From NCBI GenBank assembly GCA_021234155.1, contig JAJEKV010000025.1:13706283-13770282 (forward strand): a stretch of 64,000 nt of DNA, written 5' to 3'. The notes beneath the pieces are model-generated. The model was not told the DNA's origin, did not search any database, and worked only from the letters and a program-made list of their open reading frames with translations. Below, in pieces: positions 26,559 through 39,660 of this stretch. The stretch comes from Isoetes taiwanensis (lineage: Eukaryota > Streptophyta > Lycopodiopsida > Isoetales > Isoetaceae). Within the stretch, counting starts at the first letter, position 1. Each line of letters starts with the position of its first letter. The position numbers and the translations under genes are program-made.

Positions 26559-28036
26559 GCATCTTTTGGCTTGTTCTTTGATTTTGCTATGTGTTTGCAT
26601 GGCTGTTTCGTCTAACTTGCACCCTAGATTGGTTAACGCGTGAGGCATCTTTTCTAACCGGATTTTTACCATGGCAACCCCTTACATTAGTGAAATCCTC
26701 CGACAGGGGTTTCCATTTGTTTCTAACGCCTCGCCTATTTATCAGGATTTTTTATGCTTTTTGGTTGAAAATCGTAGCAGCTGTATATGTAAGCTTTTGA
26801 CCTGAATTTTTGCTTGTTGGTCCGCCATATCAAGTAAAAGTTTCCCGTGAAATTTGGCTAACGACAAGTGGCTACTGTTTTGCAATTCTAATGGTTTTTG
26901 TAATTTAGGTGGAATTTCATAATTGCACTTAATCATGGGCTAAGAAGTCCCGACGTTTTATTTATGCCAAAAACCCTATATGCAAGAAAAGAACAACCGC
27001 CATTCTTATAATGTCTCGACATGGATATACCACAAGAGTACTGTATATACATGACTCAAGATCCGGGATATATACAAGAGAATGCCATTCTATGCCAACT
27101 ATGCAATGCATCAGGGCTCTCGCAAATTAAATGCCAAGGAGGATATTCTATGACTAGGCTCAAGTAAAATATTAAATGCCAAGGAGTGATTTCCTAGCTT
27201 GTGATAAGTGTGCAAAAAGACTTCATGTAATTGTACCAAAATGAGGCATATAAATGACCAACAATATGCCTTAAATATTAAAATGCCAACTATGCAAATG
27301 TAATTAGGCTCCATTTCTATGCCAACTATGCAAATGTATCAGGCTCAGAATGTAATTAGCTCAAGTAAAATATTAAATGCCCACTTCTATGCAAAATGCG
27401 ACTAGCTCGCAAATATTAAATGCCCACTTTTAGACATGGCCACCCCGCAGGAAGAAGGCCAAGGAGGATTTTTTAGTTTGTGGATAATGCTGCAGTAAAG
27501 ACACGTGAATTACAATGCTCTATTGATCAGCCTATTGACTTAAAAACAATGCTCTATCGACTTAGGAGTGCCTTCTGGGTTACGTAAGAATGACATAGAA
27601 GGATGATACCGCTTAAGAGAGTGAACTCTGGTGTTATCAGCGAGGGCCCCTGCATAATCAAGCAAATTTGTTCCCAATATGGCCAATAATATTGCTCGGC
27701 CAAGGCTCAAACTAATAAAATGAATTCGCGTAATGCCAATTAGTAAAGATCCATTTTCATTCCTCCAGTGTTTTATGTGTTCTGGCCTCTTTATAAATAA
27801 AGCTGGGTGCAAGTGAAATGACTGGCAAGTTTCTTCGTTTCTCGCTAAAAAATACTGAAAGCTCTTAGCTGAGTGATCGAGGGCCTTCTTTAATTCCTTC
27901 TACGTGGGCGCAGCCGGAAATTGGCCGGCTAAAGACTCCAAATATAGAAAAGGTGCTCATTGTACACTATCTATTTAGGTGATGCCCCAAACATTATGCA
28001 AACCGGGTCCTACAAAGGTTAGGCATGACGAATGTA

Positions 28037-28394
28037 GGGGCATGTTTGGCTTCAGATGGCATGTTGCCTAGATGGCATATTTGAGCCACCTTGGCATGTT
28101 AGAGCTCTTAGGTGGCATGTTGGAAGCCGCATGGCATGTTCGAGCCACCTTGGTATGCGTTGGAGCCTCCAGGCATGTTGGAACCTAAGTGGCGCACAGC
28201 TACCTTGGCACCAAGGTGTCATGTTTGAGCCGCCTTGGCATGTTTGAACCTAGGTGGCATAAGTTGGAACCCACGTGGCATGTGTGTGGAGCCATCTTGG
28301 TATGTTGGAACCTATAAGTAAGATGTTTGGAGCCACCTTGGCATGTTTGGGTCTAGGTGGCATGTTGGTGGCATGTTTGAGCCATCTTGAGGGC
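28037..28394. repeat. 19-bp minisatellite, array 3
   Basis: Same repeat family as 22466-22825. Confidence 0.9.
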
Positions 28395-29755
28395 AACCTT
28401 GCTACCCCTTGGTCCCCTTGGTCCCTAGTGCCTATGTTATTTCCGGTGGTAGCTTCCGACCTTGCTATGTAGGCTTATCTCTCATGGATATGCCGGAATT
28501 TTTCACATGTTGCCGGCCTTCCATGTTTAAATTTCCATAACTTCTCAAAACAGAGCAATTAGTTACTAATTTATAATCATTTATCTTCAAAGAATCGCCA
28601 TTTAATTTATTATTATCATTCACATTCACAAAAATCATAAGTAATGCATCTTTTGGCTTTGTTCCTTTGATTTTTGCTATGTGTTTGCGTATTTGTTTCT
28701 TGGTCTAACTTGCACCCGAGATTTGTTGCAATGCGGAGGCGCCCTCTTTCTAACTGAATTTTTTACCATGGCAACCCCCTTTACATTAGGGGAACCTTTG
28801 ATTAGGTTTCCATTTGTTTCTAACGCCTCGCCTAATTTATCAGTGATTTTTATGCTTTTGGTTGAAAATCGTGTAAGTATTGCATATATATATGTGTTTT
28901 GGACCTGAATTTTTGCATGTTGGTCCGCCATATCATAAAAGTTTCGTGAATTTACAATCCATTAAATGGCTAATGTTTTGCAATTAGTTGCATCTGAATG
29001 GGTTTTTTGCAATTTAGTGAATTTCGCTAATTGCACTTAATCATGGCCAAGAACTCCCGAATCAGCTCTTTATTTATGCCAAAGAACCCCTATATGCAAT
29101 GAAAAGAACAAACTCCGCCATTCTTATAAAACAGAAATGCCCTGGGCTTGCTTTCATTGCCTTATAAAATTTTTCAAAGAAGATTCGTAAATGAAATGCA
29201 TAGTTCTCAAGCACCAAATAAACTCGAAAGCAATAGATGCATATGTGGTGTCTTGTGCCAAAGAAATGCTATTTGTGTCTAAATCCAAACTTTTATCATG
29301 TACGCTTGTTGTCTCAATTGCTTTGCCATTCTAATGGTATAGAATGCCAACTATGCAAATGCATCAGGGCTCAAGAACATAAAATGCCCAAGGAGGATTT
29401 CCTAGCTTTGTGCAGAAAAGACTTTAAGTAATTGCGCTCAAAATGAGGCATATAAATGACCTCAACAATATGCTCTCAGAAATATTAAATGCCAACTATG
29501 CAATGCATCAGGGTTCGCAATTGCACTAGGCAGACTAGGCTCTGCAAATATTAAATGCCTACTTCTATGCAAATGCACTAGGCTCGCAGTCATTAAATGC
29601 CCACTTTTAGACATGGCCACCCTGCAGGAAGAAGGCCAAGGAGGATTTTTAGCTTGTGATATGCGGCAAAAAAGACACGGAATTACAATCATGCTCTAAG
29701 TATCACTCCGCCTATTGACTTAAAATAATGCTCTATTGACTTAGGAGTGCCTCTA

Positions 29756-30114
29756 TACCCTTCAAAGTTGCCCAAAGATATGATCAACCGACGCTTATGT
29801 CAGCTGGTCAAAGCCTCGCTACCAAGCATGTGACATTGAGCACGCATCCAGACGGATGGTGGATCATACCTTCGTGAGGTCATGGACATGCGAGATCGTA
29901 CGCATGCCTTTCGCACGATTGGATACGCATATACACATTTATTTCATGATGATGTATACTTGTGCCAGCTTTGACAAAGACTTTATTACTCTAAACCCTT
30001 CGGGCGGGGGTTTTAACCCTGACAAGTATTAAGTTTGTTAAGTACCCTTCGGGTCCCATAGGCCGCATTGGTCTCAGTGATCTATAAAAAACTATTCTAT
30101 TCTATTCTATTCTA
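29756..30114 (+). mobile_element. Short element with (CTATT)n tail, copy 2
   Basis: Same element, ends and position within module U as 24177-24536, so the filled unit was probably duplicated rather than hit twice. Confidence 0.55.
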
Positions 30115-30557
30115 GGTTACGTAAGAATGACATAGAAGGATGACAAATGGGGTTTAAGAGAGTGAACTCATGCTATCACAGGGCCCCTGTGACACCGCTA
30201 AATTTGTTTCCAATATGGCCAATATTGCTCACCAAGGTTTCCAAACTAATAAAATGACCAAGTGTAATTTAATTATGCAAAGATCCATTTCTGTCCTCCA
30301 TAAGCCATGTTCATCCTCCAACAACAAAGCGCCGTAAGTAAGAAAATGACTCTATGGAAGTTTCTTCTGCCGGTTAAAATACTCTTAATGAGTGAACGAG
30401 GCCTCTAATCTCTTCACATGGGCGCAATGAAGGCTCTATTAAAGACCAAATATTGTAAAAGAAGGTGTCGACAAAGACTATCTACAAAGAAAAAGGATGC
30501 CCCAGGAACGCTATGCAAACCGGGGTCCTACAAAGTCTTAGGCAGTGGATTTAATGT

Positions 30558-30895
30558 AGGGGCATGTTGAGCCTAGGTGGCATGTCAAGTTTCAGATGGT
30601 GAAGGTTTGAGCCACCTTGCATGTTATTTCAGGTGGCATGTTGAGGCCTATGGTATGCTCTGAGCCACCTTGGCATGTTGGTTTTGGTGGCATGTTGAAC
30701 CTAAGTGGCGTGCTTGGGCCACCTTGGCGTTCTCGCTGTCATGTTTGAGTCAGCTTCTGGCATGTTGGAACCCACGCGGGTATGTGTGAGCCTTCTTGGC
30801 ATGTTGAACCCATGCGCATGTTTGGAGCTACCTTGGCATGTTTGGCCTAGGTGGCATGTTGGTGGCATGTTTGAGCTATCCTTGAGGGCAACCTT
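30558..30895. repeat. 19-bp minisatellite, array 4
   Basis: Same repeat family as 22466-22825. Confidence 0.9.
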
Positions 30896-31130
30896 TGCTA
30901 CCCCTGGCCTTGGTCCCTATAGTGCCATGTTGCCTCGTAGCTTCCCGACCATATGTAGGCTTATCTCAAGTATGATATACCGGAATTTTTTCATGTTGTC
31001 AGCCTCCATGGCTAAATTTCCATAATCTTTCGGAACAGAGTAATTAGTTAATAATTTATAATCATTTATCTTCAAAGAATCAAGCATTTAATTCTATTAT
31101 TATTATTCATATTCAAAAATCATAAGTAAT

Positions 31131-32167
31131 CGTGACGATCCGGTGACACATCAGACGCCATTCTCCTAGACGCGACGAGCATGCATGTCATGCACGCATG
31201 GCGCATGCTCGCTTTTGGTTGGGAGTTCGCCAGCGCCAAGCTTCAGATTCACGCCCCATCTGCCTTTCCTCTTCTCCTCGCCAGCATCTTATTCTTCTTT
31301 GAATTGTTTCCGTGCGCAGGAGTGGGCTTTTCCTCGCCGGGTTTAGCTAATTTGGCGCCTCTTTCATGCTATCCTTATCGGCCTTCGCCCCTCGCCCCCG
31401 GTGACCTTCGCCCCCTCGATCCTGGGGCCAGGCGAAGTTCTCTCGTAGTCGGGCGGTTTGTTGGTTAAGCAGTCCCATTCTAGACCCATCGTATCCGAAA
31501 GACATCTGACGCCATTCTAGAATGGACGCAGCATGCATGTCATGCATGCACGCGGCGCACATGCTCTGCTTTGGGTTGGGAGTTCGCTTTTTCAGCGCTG
31601 CTTTCTCAGATCCACGCCTCATCGGGCGCTTTCCTCTTCTCTCAAATAGACTTTTATTCTCTTTGTTCCACCTCTTCTCGCTCATTATATTTTGTACAAG
31701 TTCTCGCTTTTATCATGTTTTTCACCCGCTGGTGATGCTTTTTCCACCCGCTGGGTGATGCTTTTCCTCGCATGTTTTCTCGCTTGTTGTTGGTGATGTG
31801 CGTATTGTGTTGGCGAAGCAAGACTGCTTCACTTCTCCATGCGGGGTTTTTGGGAGCATTCTATGCCTTATTTTTCTGTTTAAGCCCCTCTTTGCCGAAG
31901 GCTTATCACTAGGGTTTTCCTCTAAAACCCGAAGGGCTGGGTTTTTAATCCCAAGTGATAAGCTTTCTAAGCAGTACATCACCCACTCATCTATTAGCAT
32001 TGTATTTTTGGGGTCCAAATTATATAATTGATTTTCTTTATTTTTCGTGGTAGTTCAGAGTAAAAGCGCTACCGCATCGTCCGGGCCATTGTGGTGAAAA
32101 ATTTGCTGAGATGAATGAGAAGCCTATCTCGGCGGTTTGTTGGTTTCATGAAGTCCCATTCTAGAAT
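31131..32167. repeat. W insert, copy 2
   Basis: Colinear with 25541-26558, including the two-part structure (second part from about 31486) and the CATGCATGTCATGCATGC palindromes. Interrupts module U at the same place. Confidence 0.6.
31901..31953. other. Hairpin in W insert, copy 2
   Basis: GCTTATCACTAGGG pairs with CCCAAGTGATAAGC (one mismatch). The loop contains a second AAAACCC/GGGTTTTT pairing. It could be a terminator-like or small-RNA-forming structure, but no transcript evidence is visible. Confidence 0.6.
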
Positions 32168-33616
32168 GCATCTTTTGGCTTTGTTCTTTGATTTCTGCTA
32201 TGTGTTTGCATATTTGTTTTGGTCTAACTTTGCACCTCGAGATTTGTTGCACGCGGAGGCATCTTTTCTAACTGATTTTTACTATAGCAACCTCTACATT
32301 AGTGGAACCTCTCATTAGGTTTCCATTTGTTTCTAACGCCTCGGGTTTACACGTGGATTTTTATGCTTTTTGTGTTGAAAAATCGTGAAGTATCAGATAT
32401 GTAAAGCTTTGGACCTGAATTTTGCTTGTTGGATTCAGCTTGGTATCAAGTAAAAGTTTCAGGAAATTTGGCTAACGACAAGTGGCTAATGTTTTGGTAA
32501 TTCTAATGGTTTTTGTAATTTAGGTAATTTCTTCTTAATTGCACTTCTAATCATGGCCAAGAAGTCCTCGATCAGCCTTATTTATGCCAAAACCCCTATA
32601 TGCAAGAAAGAACAAACCGCCATTCTTATAATGTCCGACATGGATATACCCACAAATATACTCTGGCTATAACATGACGGCATCCGATATATACAAGAGA
32701 AGCTATCTCTATGCCAACTATGCAAATGCACTAGGGCTCTCAAATATTAAATGCCAAGGAGGATATTCTATGACTAGGGCTCGCGAAATATTAAATGCCA
32801 AGGAGATTTCCTAAATTGTGATATGTGCAAAGATCATAATTGCAGCCCAAAATGAGGCATAAATGACCAACAATATGCTCTCAAGAAATATTAAATGCCA
32901 ACTATGCATCGCATCAGGCTCCATTTCTATGCCAACTATGCAAATGCATCAGGCTCACATCGCATCAGGCTCGCAAATATTAAATGCCTACTTCTATGCA
33001 AATGTAATTAGGCTCGCAAAATACAAATGCCCACTTCTTTGTGACATGGCCACCCTGCAGAAGAAGGCCATGAGGATTTTAGCTTGTGATACTGCGCGTA
33101 AAGACACGGAGAATTATAATGCTCTATTGACTCTATTATTCTAAAACAATGCTCTATTGACTTAGGAGTGCCTCAAGTTACGTATTGAATGACATAGAGG
33201 CTGATGATAAATTGCTTAAGAGAGGAACTCTGGCGCTATCGCCAGGGCCCCCAGAATCGCTAAATTTGTTCCCAATATGGCCAATATTGCTCGGGCCGTT
33301 TCAAACTACTAAATGAATTGTAGAAATGCTAATTATGCAAAGATTCATTTCGTCTTCCTCCATAAGCCATGCGTTCGACCCTCCAACAAAGCCAAGTAAG
33401 AAAATGACTCTATGGAAGTTTCTTCAAGCCGCTAAAATATTGAGCTCTTAATGAGTGAACGTGAGGCCTTCTAATCTCTTCACATGTATGAATGAATGTC
33501 GCATAAAGACTAAATACGTAAAAGAAGGTGTCGCATAAAGACTATTCCATAAGAAAAAAGAGAGTTCTCAACGTTATGCAACCGGGTCCTACAGTCTTTG
33601 TATGTGATTTAATGTA

Positions 33617-33962
33617 GGGGCACAAGCTGGAGCCTAGGGGTGGCATGTTGGAGCCTGTGATGGCATGTTTTGGAGCTACCTTGGCATGTTAGAGCCTAGG
33701 GTGGCATGTTGGAGGTCACATGGTATGTTTGGAGCCACCTTGGCATGTTGGAGCCTCGTGGCATGTTGGAACCTAAGTGGCGTGCTTGGGGCCACCTTGG
33801 CAACAAGCGTGTCATGTTTGGAGTCAGCTCTTGGCATGTTGGAACCCACTGGCATGTGTGAGCCTCTCTTGGCATGTTGGAACCCATGCGGTGATGTTTG
33901 AGCCACCTTGGCATGTTTGGGCTTATAGGTGCTGTTGGTGGCATGTTTACCACCTGAGGGCA
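33617..33962. repeat. 19-bp minisatellite, array 5
   Basis: Same repeat family as 22466-22825. Confidence 0.9.
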
Positions 33963-35477
33963 ACCCATACCCCTTGGCCCCTCGTCCCTAGCGCCATGTT
34001 GCCTCCCCGTAGCTTCGACCTTGCTATGTAGGCTTATCTCTCATATGATATGCTGGAATTTTTTCACATGTTGCTGCCTCCATGGCTAAATTTCCATAAC
34101 TTCTAAACAGAGCAATTAGTTACTAATTTATAATCATTTATCTTCGTAAAGCAATCGCCATTTACCTGTTGCTTATCATTCTATCTGTAAAAATCATAAG
34201 CAATGCATCTTTTTGGCTTTGTTCTTTTGATTTTTGCTATGTGTTTGCATATTTGTTTCTTGGTCTAACTTTGCACTCCGAGATTTGCTGCATCGCATGC
34301 CTTTTCTAACCGGATTTTTTACTACGGCAACCTCCTTACATTACTTGAACCTCCGGGATAGGTTTCCATTTGTAATTTAGGTGGAATTTCTCGCTTAATT
34401 ACCCTAATCATGGCCAAGAAGTCCTGATCAGCCTTTATTTATGCTAAAAACCCTATATGCAAGAAAAAGAATAACCTAATTCTTATAAATGTAAAATGTC
34501 CCGCTTGTTTTTGCTTGTCTTATAAAAATTTTTCAAAGGAGATCTCAGAATGAAATGCATAGTTTACGCAGCATCTCATACAAACTCGAGCAATAGATGC
34601 ATATGCGGAAGTCTTGGTGCGAAATGCTATCGCAGTCTAAATCCAAACTTTTATCATGTACCTGCTGTCGCTCCTCAACACGGCTTGCCATTCTCATGTA
34701 TAGAATGCCAACTATGCAAATGCAACTAGACTAGGGCTCGCAAATATTAAATGCCAAGGAGGATTTTCTAGCTTGTGATAAGCGTGCAGAAAGATTCTGC
34801 TAATTATGGCCCAAAATGAGGCATAAATGACCAACAATATGCTCAGAAATATTAAATGCCAACTATGCAATGCATCAGCTCTCATGAATGCATTGAAGTG
34901 CATTCTTTAGGGCTCAAGAATATTAAATGCCCACTTTATGCAGGTAATGTAATTAGGCTCTCGCAAATATTAAATGCCCACTTTTAGACATGGGCTACCT
35001 CAGAGAGGAAGAAGGCCAAAGAGGATTTTTTAGCTTTTGTGATACGCTGCGTAAAGACACGGAATTACAATGATCTATTGACTCACTATTGACTTAAAAA
35101 CAATGCCTATTGACTTAGGAGTGCATCTAAGCATGTAAGAATGACATAGAAGGATGACAAATGGGCTTAAGAGAGTGAACTTCATGCTATCGCGAGGCCT
35201 GCATAATCCGCTAAATTTGTTCCTAATATGGCCAATATTAATTACCGCTGCTCAAACTAATAAAATGAATCTCGCACGTTAATTATGCAAAGATCCATTT
35301 CTGTCCTCCAAGGCCATGCGTTCTACCTTATAACAAAGCGCCGTAAGTAAGAAAATGACTTATGGAAGCTTCTTTCAAGTCAAGCAAACACTGGAAGCTC
35401 TTAATTTCAGAGTGATCGTGAGGCCTCTAATCTCTTCAATGCGGGCTTAATGAATGCCCATTAAAGACCAAATATAG

Positions 35478-36995
35478 AATATGTAGCATAATAACAAAAG
35501 GGTTTTCTTTGTGTTTTTGTACGCTTTTCACTAAGGTTTTCCTATGATTTCGTGATGTATCTCAAATGGATGTACTTAATGCACATCTAGAGTGTGCACT
35601 TACTTTCCTCGAGCCATTGATTTTAGCCCTTTTTTCAATGGTCAACAACCAATGGCTCTACAAATAAAAGCTCCTTTTGTATGCGGTGGTATAATGGTCA
35701 ATAACCAATGGCTCACAACAAAGCCCTCTTTTTGTGTGTGTGGTATAATGGGCACATGAAGGGCTTGAAGGGCGATGTTGTGCAAGCTTCCCCACCTGCT
35801 AAATACACATTTCTTATCATAACAAGGATCCAGAGCTTGCTTTAGATGATTTTTATTATGTTTGGAAAGTTTCTTCCTAGATCGCTTTTGATAGTGTATG
35901 ATATGGATATGTTTGTTAAGTTATCTATGCTAAACAAATACAATTTCGCAAATACGGTTTGCAGGCTTTCACATCCTACCACCATTAATGTGATTGCACT
36001 ATTGGGCCGAATTTGTTGCCGTAAAAATTACTACGCATTTTAGATTTGAGGCGCTTTTATTAAGCAAATTCCAAGGCTTCTAGATCTTTGTGCTAACAAG
36101 GTAAAAGTTTCCTCTACTCTTGGCTTCTCACCACAAGAATCCAGAGGCCAAAGGTCACTGCTTAAATTCCGGGGCTTGAAAATGTTTGTGTATGGGCGCT
36201 GCAAACTCTTTACCACTTTCGCATAATGATCAATCCGCCTATCTTTATTGTAACTTTTACTTCTCTTATGTTCTATTTGTTTTATTGTGATGAAATCTCA
36301 AAAAGTTACAGTATTTAGAAAGCCTCAAATGAATTTCTAGTTTTTTTCTCGTTTGAATTCTAAAATTTTTGTCACAATCGGGATGTCCCTAAGGCCCCTG
36401 GCGGCCAAAAAATTTTTTTGCAACACAAACCATTAACATCCAAATATATAAAATTAAATCCCCTTAACATATCAATTAACATTATTAATTATTGATTATT
36501 AACAACCAACACATAACTACCATTGACATTAATTAATGCCAACCATTAGGTCCAACACATTTAAATTAAAATCCCTTAAACCCCTTTTGGTTTGGGTGCA
36601 TATTCACACGGGGTGACGTAGGGCGAAATGGTGAGCCCTCATAATTGTATTTGCACGCATAAAATCAAGACCATATAGTATTCCGCTTGAAATCTTATAG
36701 TATGGCGTAATCTTGTTATACAAGATAGCAAATTTTGTACTGCATACCCCACAAACGGTGAACTTTACGCATGGTAGATTAAGAAATAAGGTGTGAATAT
36801 GCCTATCCAATGTACTCGCTAGTTCTGTGAGTCACCCCCGCGTGAATATGCACCCAAACCAAAGGGGTTTAAGGGGATTTTAATTTAAATGCTTGGACCT
36901 AATGGTTGTGTTAATTAATGTCAATGGTAGTTATGTGTTGGTTGTTAATGTCCATGGTTGTTATGTGTTGGGGGATTTAATTTTATATGTTGGCT
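35478..36995. mobile_element. Partial element X with foldback end
   Basis: Starts with the X left end (TATGTAGCATAATAAC) inside module U, just after ACCAAATATAGAA, and returns to module U at about 36996. The first ~300 bp and the 36415-36830 part match X; the middle does not. The right side (about 36838-36995) is an inverted copy of 36421-36618. Confidence 0.55.
36421..36995. repeat. Large inverted repeat (foldback)
   Basis: Left arm about 36421-36618, right arm about 36838-36995, separated by about 220 bp. The arms share CCCAAACCAAAAGGGGTTTA-type and TAACTACCATTGACATTAAT-type text in opposite orientation with few mismatches. A transcript across it would fold into a long hairpin. Confidence 0.75.
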
Positions 36996-38689
36996 GCCCA
37001 TTAAAAAAAGAGATGCCCTCTAACTATGCAACCGGGTCCTACAAAGTGTTAGGGCAGATTTAATGTGGGGCATGCTTGAGCTCTAGATGGTACGTTGGAG
37101 CCTACACAAGGCACCCAAAACTTTTAACCACTATAATAAACCACTGATAAACCACTATAGATGGATTTTTTTATAATAAAAATTTCATTCTAATAAAAGC
37201 CACATAACATAGTGGTTTTTATAACTAGTAATGGTTATTGATGTTGATTTTTGTTATAGCTATTTTCAAAACCAAAAATTAGTTTATTTTGTGGTTTCTA
37301 ACATCAACTAAGGGTCATTCATGTTGGTTTTCTAATGTACCATGGTTATTAATTCGACATTGGTTTGTAGTATATGGTTTTTCAAACACCATTTTAAATA
37401 TGATAATGGTTGTTTATGTTGGTTTCTTCGCTGACACAAAAGTTAGAAGTACTTTATGGTGTGGTTTTTAAATCCAATATAAATGCCATGGTGAAGGTCT
37501 ATGCTAATTTTCTATTATCACAAAATTTTATTTTATAAAATGGTTGTGGTTTGTAGCATACTTTAATGCCGAAGCTAATGCCTGGTGATTGTTCATAACA
37601 TTTAAAAGATGTGGCTATCCGTAGTACAAAACCAACATAGAATTGAATTGAATGTTTTTTATCGTCCACGGAGACCAATCATATAGTAGTGCAGTTTTGC
37701 ATCTATATTAAGTAAGGTTTATATCATGGTTTTCATTTTTCAATACCAATTTATTATCCCATGGCCAAGTATGTATTGAGAAGTAAAATATCATGCTATA
37801 ACGATCTTTGAAAGATGGGAATTATTCCCGAGATTACTTTCTCATTAACTAAATTGATTTTTATCATCTATAATATCCAAATTATTTATGAGGTTTAATA
37901 CAAGCACTTCGTACAAGGACAATCATAAGCATGCAAACCAATAATATAGTTTCTTGAAATTTATTCAATTAAAATTAAAGGACATGTTTTATTATAATTC
38001 TTTCTTGAAGAAAGTAAAAAATATATATTACCACTCCAAGGGCCAATTTAGAGTGCAAGTGCCAAAAGGATGCCTGTCTTAGAGGTTACCATAATATAAC
38101 AAAAATAGCACAAAATATAGCTAAGAATCACACACATGGAGGGACTTACACCAAACTTACACCTCTGCGACGAAAAGATTACAAATGGGCACTAATTATA
38201 CTCAAATCGCTCCCCTATGCATGCATATTAGTCCATCCGATACATTGGGGACTCATACCTCCCAACATGCACTGTAAAAAACCATAGCGTTTGAACAATC
38301 ATGCGGGCTTGGTCCCTAGATAATGATGGGAAAAAAAAAACTACAAGCTAAGAAACCGTTGATTTGAGAACACGTGGGATTTGAACCTGTTGCATTATTG
38401 CCCCATGTTCTCTGCCCAAAGGAGAGATGGGTGCTGCGATCGTTGACCATGGGATTCCCACTTTTGAATTTCTCCCTTAATCAATAATCAAAATTTCCCA
38501 CTTTAAAAGACCAACCAAAGTCAACAAGATTATGGTTCTAGCTGTATGATTCAACATCAATATGGTTATTATATGACAAATCTGCATTGTCTGTGCTAAT
38601 CTACCCATGGTGGGGCCTTTGCATGTCTGATCCACCGTTTTGGCATGCCTACAAATATCATGTCTATTTCTTCAACCATGGATGCTTTT

Positions 38690-38870
38690 CAACGAAGATT
38701 GGTCTCCAAAATTGACGCATCCATCCACTGCTCTCCATCGATATGCACCTTTGATCTTATCTCTACAAGAGCTGCAATGATCGATGCAGCTCGTTTCCAC
38801 ACCTGTGCAACAAAAGGAGAAATTGCTACACATAGTGGTGGTTTATTACTGTCCAAAAACAAGATATAAG
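38690..38870 (-). pseudogene. Possible captured exon, unknown gene
   Basis: On the minus strand a short open frame after a TTGCACAG acceptor-like site contains VWKRAASIIAALVEI and IDGEQWMDAS and then stops. Its composition looks like real protein. It lies inside the CACTA-like element and may be a second captured fragment. No family recognised. Confidence 0.3.
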
Positions 38871-39660
38871 AGAAAATAAAAAAGGAAAAGAAAATCTAGT
38901 ATCAATTTATCAATTTTGATATATGAGGGTGCACCTTCCCAAAACAAAGAAAGAAAACATGAACGGATCGCAAAAAATACTTCCTGCAAGGTCTATACCT
39001 TCACCTAGAGGGCAAAATATAACTGGAAAGGGAATCCTTGGGGGTAATAAGCATGAGAATTCCCTTAAGAGAAATATGCCAGGTGGACTCGTATCTCCAC
39101 TTTACAAAACCATAGGCCGAGATAATGAAAAAAATTACCATGATAATGAAAAACATTACCATGTACCTAAAGCTTAAAAACAATTTATCCATCCTTTGTT
39201 TTCCTTGATTCATTAGGGAATTAAGGAGAGAGGAATCATTATAGAGAGCGGCAGTTAATGAGATTTGTGTGTAACAGCTGCCCTCTGGTAGAGACCCCCT
39301 ACACTTTTTTGTTTCTTGCTTGCATGGCGGCCGGCTAGCCTGGATACAAAGTTTTTTTTTCTTCTTAGAATGTATGGCGCATACCGCTTGCCGGAATGCA
39401 TGGTCGATGCTATGGCATGGCGCCTTGCTATTGTTCCTATAAAATATCTGTAGCTTGGTTTCTGATTTTTTGGTGTAGCTTGGTTTCTGATTTTTTGGCG
39501 TCAATGGAGCGCATAAGCTTGGTGATGGCATATTCAAAGGCGCTGGCCTTTAACTGGCAACCCATTTGAGAGCTGGAGTTGGGACCGGCAACCTCTATTA
39601 CGAAGGTAACTTAGCCTCTGCTACTCTATTCCTCTCTTCATTCTAGCTCTAAAACAATCC

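Larger units (their letters stand above)
21651..35477. repeat. Module U tandem array, about five units
   Basis: Noncoding units of about 2.5-3.1 kb. Each starts near a GATGCCCTCTAAC...GGGTCCTACAAAG landmark (about 22403, 24925, 27985, 30490, 33560). In order, a unit holds a 19-bp-period minisatellite, a CTTGCTATGTAGGC segment, an AT-rich stretch with ACCATGGCAACC, repeated AATATTAAATGCC motifs, and a CTATTGACTTAGGAG segment. Long apparent ORFs over the minisatellites are only translations of the repeat. Alternating units differ by the W insert and the (CTATT)n-tailed element. Confidence 0.8.

Noticed and set aside
1-37000. Repeat-induced point mutation or deamination as the cause of copy decay
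   Set aside because: Changes are indels and multi-base scrambles at CHG/CG sites, not an excess of C-to-T and G-to-A transitions.
38370-38400. tRNA T-arm-like GTGGGATTTGAACC (minus strand) and GGGGTTCAAATCCCC at about 41140
   Set aside because: No acceptor, D-arm or anticodon-arm pairing could be found around either; likely chance within the CACTA-like element.
39001-39537. 178-residue minus-strand ORF next to the lectin fragment
   Set aside because: Low-complexity composition (poly-Lys, Ile/Phe runs), no domain and not in register with the lectin frame; probably noncoding or a heavily decayed part of the captured gene.
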